Source: CAZOZZ01 sp965262425
Lineage (GTDB): Bacteria; Acidobacteriota; Terriglobia; 20CM-2-55-15
Direction of reading: 5' to 3'
Assembly (NCBI GenBank): GCA_965262425.1
Contig: OZ253536.1
Coordinates: 2,108,001 to 2,172,000 of the forward strand
Length of the DNA stretch: 64,000 bases
Shown: piece after piece, positions 1 to 9,387 of the stretch
How the letters are laid out: each line of letters starts with the position of its first letter
How positions within the stretch are numbered: position 1 is the first letter of the stretch
Program-made: the position numbers and the translations under genes
Notes under the pieces: generated by a model
What the model saw: the letters and a program-made list of their open reading frames with translations, nothing else
The model's database searches: none
Told to the model about the DNA's origin: nothing

Positions 1-975
1 GACATATTCCTCCACGGCCTGGATTAGCTCAGGAACCGAATGGAAAACCCCGCGCCGAAGCCGTTGTTCGGAAAGATCCCGGAAGAAGCGTTCGACCATG
101 TTCAGCCAGGATGCACTGGTCGGTGTGAAGTGCACATGAAAGCGCGTGTTGCGCTTCAACCAGTTGACGACTTTCTGATGTTTGTGCGTGGCGTAGTTGT
201 CGCAAATGATATGGATCTGTTTGTCTTTCGGCACGGAACGTTTGATCTGATTGAGAAACCGGATCCATTCCTGATGACGATGCTTCGGCATACAGGTCCC
301 GATAATCGAGCCGTCCAGCGTATTGAGCGCGGCGAACATCGTGGTCGTCCCGTTGCGTTTGTAGTCGTGGGTGAGGGTGCCGCACCGCCCCTTCTTCAGA
401 GGTAACCCGGGTTGCGTGCGGTCCAGGGCCTGCATCTGGCTCTTCTCATCGCAGGACAAAACAATGGCGTTTTCCGGAGGGTTCAGATACAAACCGACCA
501 CATCCTCCAACTTCTCGACAAATTGTTTGTCGTTGGAAAGTTTGAAGGTGCGTGCCAGATGAGGCTTCAAGCCATGAGCCCGCCAGATTCTCCCTACCGT
601 GGACTCGCTGACGCCGGTTGCCCTGGCCATCAAGGACCGGCTCCAGTGCGTGGCGTTCGGAGGCTTCCCTTCGACCGTCTTCTTCACGATCCGGGCCCGC
701 TTCCGGCGGCCGATCGAGGGAATCCGTCCACTGCGGGAAGCGTCCTTTTCGATTCCCCCGAGGCCATCTTCAACGAAACGATCGCGCCAACGTCCGGCCT
801 TTTGACGAGTGATGTCCAACTTGGCAGCGATCTCCTGATTGTCCAGACCCCCGGCGGCCAGCAAGACAATTCGAGATCGTTCCGCCAACCGGACCGCCAC
901 ACTGCGGCTTCGGCTCAGTCGCTCCAGTTCCTTCCGCACAGGAATGTCCAATTTAATCGTCGGTGCTCTCCTCAT
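1..975 (-). CDS. IS630 family transposase, 3' end missing at window edge
   Basis: This encodes 325 codons of a DDE transposase that cuts and joins the IS ends at TA dinucleotides. It matches residues 1-325 of the 361-residue protein at 7235-8320. An N-terminal helix-turn-helix region (about residues 15-130) is followed by the catalytic core, with the first Asp in SCDEKS, the second in CDNYATHK and the Glu in WLNMVERFF, all inside the visible part. The ATG at 975 is the same start as in copy B. Only the C-terminal 36 residues are missing, because of the window boundary; nothing suggests the gene is broken. Confidence 0.93.
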   Translation of the reverse strand, partial: MRRAPTIKLDIPVRKELERLSRSRSVAVRLAERSRIVLLAAGGLDNQEIAAKLDITRQKAGRWRDRFVEDGLGGIEKDASRSGRIPSIGRRKRARIVKKTVEGKPPNATHWSRSLMARATGVSESTVGRIWRAHGLKPHLARTFKLSNDKQFVEKLEDVVGLYLNPPENAIVLSCDEKSQMQALDRTQPGLPLKKGRCGTLTHDYKRNGTTTMFAALNTLDGSIIGTCMPKHRHQEWIRFLNQIKRSVPKDKQIHIICDNYATHKHQKVVNWLKRNTRFHVHFTPTSASWLNMVERFFRDLSEQRLRRGVFHSVPELIQAVEEYV

Positions 976-1030
976 ATATACTCAGACGTAGGAAAGCTGA
1001 ATAAGTTACATTAACTGTGACGGACTACAC
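1..1030 (-). mobile_element. IS630-type insertion sequence, copy A (cut by window start)
   Basis: This element is collinear without gaps with the complete element at 7180-8330: base 1 here corresponds to 8209 there, so about 121 bp lie outside the window. The inner end at 1030 carries the same terminal sequence (GTGTAGTCCGTCA on the transposase strand) and is followed by a TA at 1031-1032, the usual IS630/Tc1-mariner target. Two base differences from copy B were noticed in the leader before the transposase; the coding part looks identical. The second TA cannot be checked because the other end is off-window. Confidence 0.93.
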
Positions 1031-1056
1031 TAGGAGCCGGTAGCAGGCCTGGAATT

Positions 1057-1965
1057 TCACGGCCGGGGACGATTCACGTAAGTGCCATAGCGCGTCGCCC
1101 GGCCGATGCGATTGAAATACTCGTAAGCTGTTCGTGAAATCCGGGCGATCAACTCGGACGCTTCATCGTCCAGACCGAAATTCTCCATCACGACAACAAT
1201 GTAGGGACGTTCTGGCAGTTCGACGATGGCCCATTCGGTGGATACGCCTGCAATTCCACCGGGCTTGAACGGCACGGGAATGTTACCCGGCAGGACGGAG
1301 TTGACACCACCACTCTTGCGCTTCCGCAGAATCGACAGGATCGCGTCGGATTCGTCTCTTCCCAGAAACTCGCCCTCGTAGAGCATCTCCATGATCCGGG
1401 CAGCCTCGGCCGGTGTGGAGGTGTTCTCGTCTCCGCGAAGCGATGCCGCCTGGTCGATCATCCGGCGCCGCAGCCGAGTCTTTTCAAGTCCAAGCGACTG
1501 CATCGTCCGGTTGACGTTCTCCATGCCGACCAGATCGATAAGGATGTTCGTTGCCGTGTTGTCGCTGACCAGAACCATCAGGACGGCGAGATCGCCGATC
1601 GCCAGTTCCGACGTGCTGTCGCCCAGTTCCTTGAGTACGCCGCTCCCTCCCACTTGATGGGCGCTGCTGACTTCGAGCTTGTCTGTCAGCCGAAACCGCC
1701 CTTCCCCCGCCTGCTTGTAAACTTCCATCAAGATCGGAATCTTGATCGCACTCCCCTGCGGAAAAACAAAATCGTCGTTGGCGCTAAAACGTTCGCCACT
1801 GGTCAGATCAAGAACGACAACACCGGCAGCCCCCCGGGTGCTTGAAGCAATCTCCCCAAGACGGGCATGCGTTTTCTCGCGAATCACGTCCCAATTCTCT
1901 TCCTGAGCAACAAGATCCGTGGACGCGAGGGCAGCGATCACGACCAGCAAAGCAGCTTTCTTCAC
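1057..1965 (-). CDS. class A beta-lactamase-like exported serine hydrolase
   Basis: A 302-residue exported protein of the beta-lactamase/penicillin-recognising fold. From the chosen GTG start there is a signal peptide (about residues 1-20), the nucleophile motif SAIK (Ser72, Lys75), an SDN motif (134-136) and a KPG at 234-236 in place of the usual KTG/KSG. The start is set by a GGAAGG Shine-Dalgarno 9 bases before GTG 1965; an ATG at 1974 would abut it. No clear ExxLN motif carrying the class A general base (Glu166) is visible: the stretch after RRRMIDQ reads GDENTSTP. True beta-lactamase activity is therefore uncertain, and a related serine hydrolase is possible. It is not adjacent to the BlaI/M56 pair at 26.9 kb. 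Confidence 0.8.
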   Translation of the reverse strand: MKKAALLVVIAALASTDLVAQEENWDVIREKTHARLGEIASSTRGAAGVVVLDLTSGERFSANDDFVFPQGSAIKIPILMEVYKQAGEGRFRLTDKLEVSSAHQVGGSGVLKELGDSTSELAIGDLAVLMVLVSDNTATNILIDLVGMENVNRTMQSLGLEKTRLRRRMIDQAASLRGDENTSTPAEAARIMEMLYEGEFLGRDESDAILSILRKRKSGGVNSVLPGNIPVPFKPGGIAGVSTEWAIVELPERPYIVVVMENFGLDDEASELIARISRTAYEYFNRIGRATRYGTYVNRPRP

Positions 1966-2040
1966 AACGACCATCCTTCCCGGAAAACGGTTTTGAAAAC
2001 GTGTTCGGACCCTATGACACCCCCCGTTCCAAGTCAATTC

Positions 2041-2124
2041 TAATTCGGGGACGGAGGCGTAATTAATCACACAACATTCCTAGTATCAATGCTTTGACTT
2101 AATTACTCCTCCGTCCCCGAATTA
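2041..2124. repeat. REP-like inverted repeat
   Basis: The arms TAATTCGGGGACGGAGG (2041-2057) and CCTCCGTCCCCGAATTA (2108-2124) are perfect inverted repeats. The sequence after each arm shares a degenerate direct repeat around CAACAT-CCT-TATCAAT (about 2072-2098 and 2130-2155). A second intergenic palindrome with the same GGGGACGGAGG core is at 40812-40895. GGGGACGGAGG palindromes resemble REP-type elements mobilised by Y1 transposases, but no such transposase is in the window. The rest of 2125-2284 holds tandem copies of CTGACCACTG-like octamers and no recognisable gene. Confidence 0.6.
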
Positions 2125-2368
2125 GATGCAACATCCCTGCTATCAATACATTGATTTAGGTGCGCTCCAGCCCCTAATTGAATTCCTGTCCCCTCCTCAA
2201 CTGACCACTGACCACTGGCCACTGACCACTTCCCTCCCCCCTTTACATCGTTAACAATCATTTATTGCTCCCTTAACAACGCTTATGCCATTGATTCGTC
2301 TATGCTTTACGTATGTGGACGGCCGCTCGGCCCACATCGCCAGAATCAAGCTTGAGGTGAACACACAA

Positions 2369-5206
2369 ATGGAAACTCTGTGGCAAGACTTTAAGTACGG
2401 GATCCGGATGCTGGTGAAGAAGCCGGCCTTCACGGCGGTTGCCGTTTTGACTCTAGCGCTGGGGATCGGCGCAAACACGGCGATATTCAGCGTCGTCAAC
2501 TCCGTACTGCTCGAACCCCTGCCCTACAAAGACCCGGACCAGCTCGTTCGTTTCGTCATGGATCGACCGCCGATACCGGGTGAGGGTGGGCCACGCCGCA
2601 TCAATTCCATCACGACCGACGACTTCCAGGAATACCGCAACCAGTCGGAGACGCTGGAGGCGATCGGTATCTACAGCACCCATTCGACTACGATGACGGG
2701 CCTGGAAGAGCCGGTCCGCCTCAGTGGTGGGCGCGTGTCCCCGGCGATGTTCGAGCTTCTGGGCGCATCGCCGATGATGGGCCGGGTCTTCGAGGCCGCC
2801 GAAGAAGTACCGGGTAACGATCGAGCCGTCATTCTGAGCGAGACGGCATGGGAACGGTATTTCGGCAGAGCCCCCGACATCTTGAGCCGCACCATGATTC
2901 TGGACGACAACCCGTATCCCATTGTCGGAATCATGCCCGCGGACTTCGAGTTTCCCAACCCGGGAACAGAGTACTGGATACCGGCGTCGGTTCGACCCGC
3001 GGTCCAACGCCAGGTCGGAAGAATCGAAATCTCCGGCTCGACAATGGCCCGACTGAAAGAAGGTGTCTCACTCGAGACAGCCGTGGCTGAAGCCAATACG
3101 ATCTTCGCTCGCCTGCACCCCGCAGGTGCGAGCTTCAACGGTACCGATTTCACTCGCGGACCCGGACCGGAGCCTGGGACTGGGGGGTCGGAGGAACCGG
3201 GACCGGGGCAAAGGGGCGGGAGGATCGGCCGACCCAGCCAGCAAGCTGCCGGCGGTGGAGGGGGTGAACCGGGAACCGGCGGTGGACGCCAGGTCGTTCG
3301 CGGTGGGCCACGTGGCGGTCAACCGGGCGCAGATGGTGAACGTCGGGTCGTCCGTGGCGGCCCAGGGCCGGGCGCCGGTGAAGAGGCCGGTGAACGTCGG
3401 GTCGTTCGCGGTGGACCGGGTCCAGGACCCGGCGGCGGCGCCCGAACCAGTGAAGACGTCGTCCGCGGCGGACCCGGACCGGGGGGTCGAGGCGGAAGAG
3501 GCGGACCGGGAGGACCCAGCGGGGATCCGCTGGCCGGGTCGACGATAGGCCTGATCCCGGTTCAGGAACAACTCGTCGCGCCGGTACGGCCGGCGCTGAT
3601 GGTCTTGCTCGTGGCCGTCGGATTCGTTCTGCTGATCGCCTGCGCAAACGTCGCGAACCTGCTCCTGACGCGGGCCAGCGGGAGACAGTTGGAAATCGCA
3701 GTTCGGGCCGCCCTGGGCGCAGGTCGCGCTCGACTCGTCCGGCAGGTTCTGACCGAGAGTGTCACCCTGGCGGTAGTCGGTGGAGCTTTGGGTTGTTTGC
3801 TGGCCTACTGGGGTGTCGGTGCCCTGAAGGCGCTGGAGCCCGGATCGATTCCACGCATCGAGAACATCGCCATCGATCCGACCGTCCTCGCATTCACCCT
3901 GGGCATCTCCGTTTTTACCGGGATCCTATTCGGTCTGGCTCCTGCGTTCCGCGTCAGTAACAGCGAGAAGATGGAAGCACTCAAGGAAGGAGGCGCGTAC
4001 TCCACGTCCGGATTCGATCTCTTCCGCCGGAATAAGACACGCAGCCTGTTAGCCATGATCGAGGTCGCCCTGGCGGTCGTCCTGCTGATCGGCGGCGGCC
4101 TGTTGATCAACAGCTTCACCAACCTGACGGACGTCGATCCGGGCTATGACCCGGAAAACGTCCTGACGTTCCAGGTCAACCTGCCGCAGACGCGATACCC
4201 CGACGTCGCGCAAAGGAGGACCTTCTATGAACAGGTACTTCAAAGAACCGACATGATGGCCGGCGTTCGATCGGCCGGCGTCGTCAACATCCTCCCGCTG
4301 ACCCAGAACAACATACGCCTGGCCTTCGCGATTCCAGGTGAAGGCGACTACCAGCAGCGGGCCGCGGCGGATGTGAGGATCGTGAGTTCCGATTACTTCG
4401 ACGCGATGGGCATCCCGATCGTGGAAGGAAGGGCCTTTACGGATCAGGATCGGGAGGGCCAACAGGCTGTACTGCTGGTCAATCAGACGTTTGCCAGCCG
4501 CTACTTCCCGGATGCATCGCCGGTCAACCAGGAGTTGCGAGCCGGTCCGTCGGGCTCGCAACGGATCGTTGGCATCGTGGGCGACGTCCGACACCAGGGC
4601 CTGGACAGCGACGTTCAGCCGGAAGTGTATTTCGCGTTCATGCAAGCCACCCAGCTGTTCGGGAACTTATCGATGACGTTCGCGATTCGAACGGCGGGCG
4701 ATCCGATGGCGGTGGTTCCGGAGGTCCGGCGCGACGTGCTGGAACTGGACTCGTCGCTGACGGTCGACAATATCCGGACCATGGAAGACCGCCTGTACGG
4801 CTCCGTCGCCGAGCCACGGTTCTACGCCGTTCTGATCGGCGTGTTCGCGGCAATCGCATTGATCCTGGCGTCGGTCGGGATCTACGGTGTCCTCGCCTAT
4901 TCGGTAAGTCAGCGGACCCGCGAGATTGGTATCCGCATGGCGCTGGGCGCGGAAAAACAGAACGTCCTGCGCATGATCCTCGGCCAGGGCCTGATCCTCA
5001 CGACAATCGGAATCGTCGCGGGCCTGGCCGGCGCGTTTGCCGTCACCCGTTATCTGGAAAGCATGCTCTTCGGGCTGACCGCGTTGGATCCAACAGTTTT
5101 CGTCGCGGTGACCGTGATTTTGACACTGACGGCGGTGGCCGCCTGCTACGTGCCGGCACGCCGGGCCACCAGAGTCGACCCGATCGTGGCCCTGCGCTAC
5201 GAATGA
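2369..5206 (+). CDS. ADOP-type ABC transporter permease (MacB/FtsX family)
   Basis: A 945-residue inner-membrane protein with the architecture of acidobacterial duplicated orphan permeases: N-terminal helix and first membrane segment (ALGIGANTAIFSVV), MacB periplasmic core domain, three membrane segments with the FtsX signature region, a second periplasmic core domain, and a final FtsX domain ending in RVDPIVALRYE. No ATPase gene lies nearby, as is usual for this group; the exported substrate is unknown. The ATG at 2369 follows AGGTGA, and the paralogue downstream starts with the same METLWQD. It is about 130 residues longer than a typical ADOP because of a Gly/Pro/Arg-rich insertion (about residues 260-389) containing four VVRGGP units in the first periplasmic domain. 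A terminator follows at 5214. Confidence 0.92.
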   Translation: METLWQDFKYGIRMLVKKPAFTAVAVLTLALGIGANTAIFSVVNSVLLEPLPYKDPDQLVRFVMDRPPIPGEGGPRRINSITTDDFQEYRNQSETLEAIGIYSTHSTTMTGLEEPVRLSGGRVSPAMFELLGASPMMGRVFEAAEEVPGNDRAVILSETAWERYFGRAPDILSRTMILDDNPYPIVGIMPADFEFPNPGTEYWIPASVRPAVQRQVGRIEISGSTMARLKEGVSLETAVAEANTIFARLHPAGASFNGTDFTRGPGPEPGTGGSEEPGPGQRGGRIGRPSQQAAGGGGGEPGTGGGRQVVRGGPRGGQPGADGERRVVRGGPGPGAGEEAGERRVVRGGPGPGPGGGARTSEDVVRGGPGPGGRGGRGGPGGPSGDPLAGSTIGLIPVQEQLVAPVRPALMVLLVAVGFVLLIACANVANLLLTRASGRQLEIAVRAALGAGRARLVRQVLTESVTLAVVGGALGCLLAYWGVGALKALEPGSIPRIENIAIDPTVLAFTLGISVFTGILFGLAPAFRVSNSEKMEALKEGGAYSTSGFDLFRRNKTRSLLAMIEVALAVVLLIGGGLLINSFTNLTDVDPGYDPENVLTFQVNLPQTRYPDVAQRRTFYEQVLQRTDMMAGVRSAGVVNILPLTQNNIRLAFAIPGEGDYQQRAAADVRIVSSDYFDAMGIPIVEGRAFTDQDREGQQAVLLVNQTFASRYFPDASPVNQELRAGPSGSQRIVGIVGDVRHQGLDSDVQPEVYFAFMQATQLFGNLSMTFAIRTAGDPMAVVPEVRRDVLELDSSLTVDNIRTMEDRLYGSVAEPRFYAVLIGVFAAIALILASVGIYGVLAYSVSQRTREIGIRMALGAEKQNVLRMILGQGLILTTIGIVAGLAGAFAVTRYLESMLFGLTALDPTVFVAVTVILTLTAVAACYVPARRATRVDPIVALRYE

Positions 5207-5213
5207 GCACGGC

Positions 5214-5267
5214 GGCTCCGGGAATCCAAATTCACCCAGAACCAGGATTCCCGAAGCCTCCGTTTTC
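5214..5267 (+). terminator. probable intrinsic terminator after the first ADOP gene
   Basis: The arms at 5214-5227 and 5245-5258 (GGCTCCGGGAATCC and GGATTCCCGAAGCC) pair with one mismatch across a 17-base loop, followed by a short T-rich stretch (CCGTTTTCT). It lies 8 bases after the stop codon and before the next ADOP gene, so the two permeases may be separately transcribed. Confidence 0.55.
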
Positions 5268-7179
5268 TAACAGACCATGTTGAATTGGGCCCTAAGGGAG
5301 TAGGTAAGTACAAATGGAAACTCTGTGGCAGGACTTGCAGTACGGACTACGGATGCTTGTGAAGAAACCCGCGTTCACGGCGGTCGCCGTGATCACACTG
5401 GGGCTCGGCATCGGGGCCAACACCGCGATCTTCAGTGTCGTGAACGCGGTGTTGCTCCGACCGCTGCCCTACAAGGACCCCGACAACATCGTGCGGTTCA
5501 GAATGAGTTTGCCACCCATGGCCGGCGAAGGTGGTCCGAGGTTCGTACCGTCTATTACCACAAGCGATTTCCAGGAATTCCGTGAACAGTCGCAGACCCT
5601 GTCCCAGGTCGCTCTCTACTCGAACAACGCGATGACACTCACCGGACCCGAAGAACCTGTCCGCCTGAATGGATCGACTGTCTCCTCGGACATGTTCGAG
5701 TTGCTCGGCGTGTCACCGATCCGGGGACGGGTCTTCGATCGGTCGGAGGAAACGCCCGGTAACGACCGGGTCACGATCCTCAGTGAAAAGACATGGGAAA
5801 ACTACCTCGGGTCCGACCCGGATATTCTGGACAGTATTCTCACGCTCGACGGTAACGCGTACACGGTTGTCGGCATCATGCCGGCGAGCTTCGAATTCCC
5901 CGACAAAGACATCGACTACTGGGTGCCGCTGGCGATTAGTCCCCCGGCGCCTCCCGGTGCGGCACACCGTCTCGAACTGGCCGGCAACACACTGGCCCGG
6001 ATCAAGGCCGGTGTTTCACTCGAAACCGCGGCCGCTGAGGCGAATACCATATTCAAACGTCTGCATCCGCCGGGCGATGGTCCGGGCGGCTTCGGGATCA
6101 CTCGCGGCCCGGAGGACCATGACGGAGCAGAGGCTGTAGCGGAGGCGATAGCTGAACACGGTCCGGCCGGTGGGCCTGGAACGGAGGCCGGAGACGGGCG
6201 GTTCGAGGCCCGGGTTCCGGGTGGTGGAGACCGCACCCAGGGTATGAGAATTGGGCGGCCGGGATCCGAGGCCGGGGCAGAGACGACACCATCCGGAGAA
6301 GGGCCGAACCGCCGCGTGATGGTGGCCGGCGGTGGGCCTGGCCCGGGTCCGGAAGGCCAGGGCGGCCAACGTCTCGGGCCCGACCCAGGACCGGGAGGAA
6401 CGGGTGGGGGCCAGCGTCTCGCCCGTGGCGGGCGTGGAGGGGGCGGCGGAAACTTCAGCATCGACCCGTTCGCTGCTTCGACCCTCGAGTTGGTTCCGCT
6501 TCAGGAAGAAACAGTGGCTCCGGTCCGACCCGCTCTTATGGTCCTGCTGGTCGCCGTCGGCTTCGTCCTCTTGATCGCCTGTGCAAACGTTGCCAATCTG
6601 TTGCTGACCCGTGCCAGCGGGCGTCAACTGGAGATCGCGGTTCGCGCTGCGATGGGAGCCGGACGGGTTCGGCTGATCCGGCAGGTCCTGACAGAAAGCG
6701 TCATGCTCGGGGTGTTGGGCGGTGCTCTGGGAACTCTGCTCGCCTACTGGGGCGTCAACCTCCTGCAGGCGCTTCGACCCGGCACCATTCCACGGCTCGA
6801 TGAGATCAGCCTCGATGGAACGGTGCTGGCCTACACCCTCGGTGTGTCCGTCATCACAGGCATTCTTTTCGGTCTCGCGCCGGCACTCCGCTTGAGCCGT
6901 AGCGAGCGGATGGAAGCTTTGAAAGAAGGCGGCATGTTCGCCTCGTCGGGCTTCGGTCTGTTCCGTCGGAATCGGACGCGCAGCCTTCTGGCCATCACAG
7001 AAGTGGCCCTGGCCGTTGTTCTGCTGGTCGGTGGCGGGTTGATGATCAACAGCTTCGCCAACCTTTCGGGCATCGATCCCGGGTACGATCCTTCAAACGT
7101 TCTGACCTTTCGTATAGATCTACCTGCGGCGCGATACTCGGACATCATCCAGAAACGACTCTTCTACGAACAGCTTCTA

Positions 7180-8330
7180 GTGTAATCCGTCACAGTTAAT
7201 GTAACTTATTTAGCTTTCCTACGTCTGAGTATATATGAGGAGAGCACCGACGATTAAATTGGACATTCCTGTGCGGAAGGAACTGGAGCGACTGAGCCGA
7301 AGCCGCAGTGTGGCGGTCCGGTTGGCGGAACGATCTCGAATTGTCTTGCTGGCCGCCGGGGGTCTGGACAATCAGGAGATCGCTGCCAAGTTGGACATCA
7401 CTCGTCAAAAGGCCGGACGTTGGCGCGATCGTTTCGTTGAAGATGGCCTCGGGGGAATCGAAAAGGACGCTTCCCGCAGTGGACGGATTCCCTCGATCGG
7501 CCGCCGGAAGCGGGCCCGGATCGTGAAGAAGACGGTCGAAGGGAAGCCTCCGAACGCCACGCACTGGAGCCGGTCCTTGATGGCCAGGGCAACCGGCGTC
7601 AGCGAGTCCACGGTAGGGAGAATCTGGCGGGCTCATGGCTTGAAGCCTCATCTGGCACGCACCTTCAAACTTTCCAACGACAAACAATTTGTCGAGAAGT
7701 TGGAGGATGTGGTCGGTTTGTATCTGAACCCTCCGGAAAACGCCATTGTTTTGTCCTGCGATGAGAAGAGCCAGATGCAGGCCCTGGACCGCACGCAACC
7801 CGGGTTACCTCTGAAGAAGGGGCGGTGCGGCACCCTCACCCACGACTACAAACGCAACGGGACGACCACGATGTTCGCCGCGCTCAATACGCTGGACGGC
7901 TCGATTATCGGGACCTGTATGCCGAAGCATCGTCATCAGGAATGGATCCGGTTTCTCAATCAGATCAAACGTTCCGTGCCGAAAGACAAACAGATCCATA
8001 TCATTTGCGACAACTACGCCACGCACAAACATCAGAAAGTCGTCAACTGGTTGAAGCGCAACACGCGCTTTCATGTGCACTTCACACCGACCAGTGCATC
8101 CTGGCTGAACATGGTCGAACGCTTCTTCCGGGATCTTTCCGAACAACGGCTTCGGCGCGGGGTTTTCCATTCGGTTCCTGAGCTAATCCAGGCCGTGGAG
8201 GAATATGTCGGGGGTCACAATCAGAACCCGAAGCCCTTCATTTGGACCGCAACGGCTTCCGATATTCTTGAAAAAGTTCAACGTGCCCGAAAGAAGCTCG
8301 ATAAGTTACAGTCTGTTTGACGGGGACCAC
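7180..8330 (+). mobile_element. IS630-type insertion sequence, copy B (complete, 1151 bp)
   Basis: A complete element flanked by TA at 7178-7179 and 8331-8332, with target context CTAG on both sides. The terminal inverted repeats are imperfect over about 30 bp: the left end begins GTGTAATCCGTCA and the right end, read inward, GTGGTCCCCGTCA, with matching inner GTAACTTAT. It contains one transposase gene in the same direction as the interrupted permease. Near-identity to copy A at the window start implies recent activity. Confidence 0.97.
7235..8320 (+). CDS. IS630 family transposase
   Basis: A 361-residue DDE transposase, the usual length for the family. The N-terminal winged helix-turn-helix region (about residues 15-130) should bind the terminal repeats; the catalytic core (about 165-320) shows the first Asp in SCDEKSQ, the second in IICDNYATHK and the Glu in SWLNMVERFF. 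The C-terminus is basic (ARKKLDKLQSV). ATG 7235 lies 55 bases inside the left IS end. All catalytic residues are present, so it is probably functional and able to move both copies. Confidence 0.96.
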   Translation: MRRAPTIKLDIPVRKELERLSRSRSVAVRLAERSRIVLLAAGGLDNQEIAAKLDITRQKAGRWRDRFVEDGLGGIEKDASRSGRIPSIGRRKRARIVKKTVEGKPPNATHWSRSLMARATGVSESTVGRIWRAHGLKPHLARTFKLSNDKQFVEKLEDVVGLYLNPPENAIVLSCDEKSQMQALDRTQPGLPLKKGRCGTLTHDYKRNGTTTMFAALNTLDGSIIGTCMPKHRHQEWIRFLNQIKRSVPKDKQIHIICDNYATHKHQKVVNWLKRNTRFHVHFTPTSASWLNMVERFFRDLSEQRLRRGVFHSVPELIQAVEEYVGGHNQNPKPFIWTATASDILEKVQRARKKLDKLQSV

Positions 8331-9303
8331 TAGGGCGCGTGGAGACGATGGGTGGCGTTACTGCGGCCGGCCTCGTCAACATCCTGCCCCTGTCGCAAAA
8401 CAACATGCGAATCATGGCGCTGATGCGCGGCGACGGCGACTCCGCCGAACGCGTGACGGCCGATGTCCGGATTGTGAGCCCGGCATACTTCGAAGCGATG
8501 AAGATCCCGTTGGTCGATGGCCGGTTGTTTACCGACCAGGACCGGGACGGCCAGCAGAGGGTCCTCCTGGTGAACGAAACGTTCGCCAAACGCTATTACC
8601 CGGATGAGTCTCCGATCAACCGCGAGTTCGGAGCATCGATGGGCGGAGCGAGCCTGATTGTCGGCATCGTCGGAGACGTGCATCACCAGGGTCTGGACAG
8701 TGAAGTCCAGCCCGAACTGTACTTCAGTCAACAGCAGGCAGAAGGCGGGATGGGGAACATGCCGATGACCCTGGCGATTCGCACGGCCGGCGATCCCCTC
8801 ATCCTGGTCCCGGAGATTCGCCGGACGGTTCTGGATCTCGATTCATCGCTGACGATCGACAGCGTGCGGACGATGGAAGACCTGCTGTACAGTTCGATTG
8901 CCGAGCCACGGTTCTACGCGGTCCTTCTTGGAGTCTTCGCGGCGATCGCCCTGGTCCTGGCATCTGTCGGAATCTACAGTGTGCTCTCTTACTCGGTCAG
9001 CCAGAGAACGCGGGAGATCGGGATTCGAATGGCCCTCGGCGCCAGGAGCGAAAGCGTCCTCAAGTTGATTGTCTCTCAGGGCATGGTCCTGATCACGATC
9101 GGAATCGCCATCGGGCTGGGTGGGGCCGTTGTCGCGACCCGTTACCTTGAGAGCATGCTTTTCGGCCTGACAGCCCTGGACCCCGCAACGTTCATCACGG
9201 TCACCCTCATTTTGATGCTGACCGCCGCTGCCGCCTGCTATGTGCCGGCACGCAGGGCAACCAAGGTCAATCCGATCGTGGCGTTACGTTACGAGTGAAA
9301 AGT

Positions 9304-9333
9304 GGGACAGGAGTCTTCCTGTCCCAAACTTTT
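9304..9333 (+). terminator. probable intrinsic terminator after the split ADOP gene
   Basis: The perfect 9-bp stem GGGACAGGA/TCCTGTCCC (9304-9312 and 9317-9325) has a 4-base loop and is followed by AAACTTTT. It starts 5 bases after the permease stop codon. Confidence 0.65.
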
Positions 9334-9337
9334 CCGA

Positions 9338-9381
9338 TTGACACCTCAAACTAATTAGATAAATATCTAACTAGTTTGAGG
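9338..9381 (+). promoter_or_regulatory. promoter and autoregulatory operator of the ArsR-type gene
   Basis: The consensus -35 TTGACA (9338-9343) is followed at 16 bp by TAAATA (9360-9365). An almost perfect palindrome with 18-bp arms and a 2-bp centre (CCTCAAACTAATTAGATA at 9344-9361 and its partner at 9364-9381, one mismatch) covers the spacer, the -10 and the Shine-Dalgarno GAGG. A bound dimer would block both RNA polymerase and ribosome access, so tight autorepression is likely (inference). Confidence 0.75.
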
Positions 9382-9387
9382 TATATC

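Larger units (their letters stand above)
5314..9298 (+). pseudogene. second ADOP permease, split by an IS630 insertion
   Basis: This is the tandem paralogue of the permease at 2369, starting with METLWQDLQYG at 5314. The 5' part runs to 7179, ending in YEQLL, where the IS inserted at a TA; translation then meets a stop six bases into the IS. The 3' part resumes at 8333. If the IS and one TA are removed, the frame joins exactly (cag-ctt-cta-ggg-cgc), giving YEQLLGRVETMGG in line with the paralogue, so the original was intact at about 944 residues. It carries its own Gly/Pro-rich periplasmic insertion (about residues 252-384). A 3' fragment could be translated from an internal start, but it lacks the first FtsX half. 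The clean junction suggests a recent inactivation. Confidence 0.92.

Noticed and set aside
2285..2368. Upstream extension of the first ADOP frame
   Set aside because: The paralogue starts at METLWQD and a good Shine-Dalgarno precedes ATG 2369; the extension has no ADOP similarity.
7180..7190. TAA just inside the IS in the second ADOP gene as a recoded stop
   Set aside because: It belongs to the IS terminal sequence; removal of the IS restores the frame exactly.
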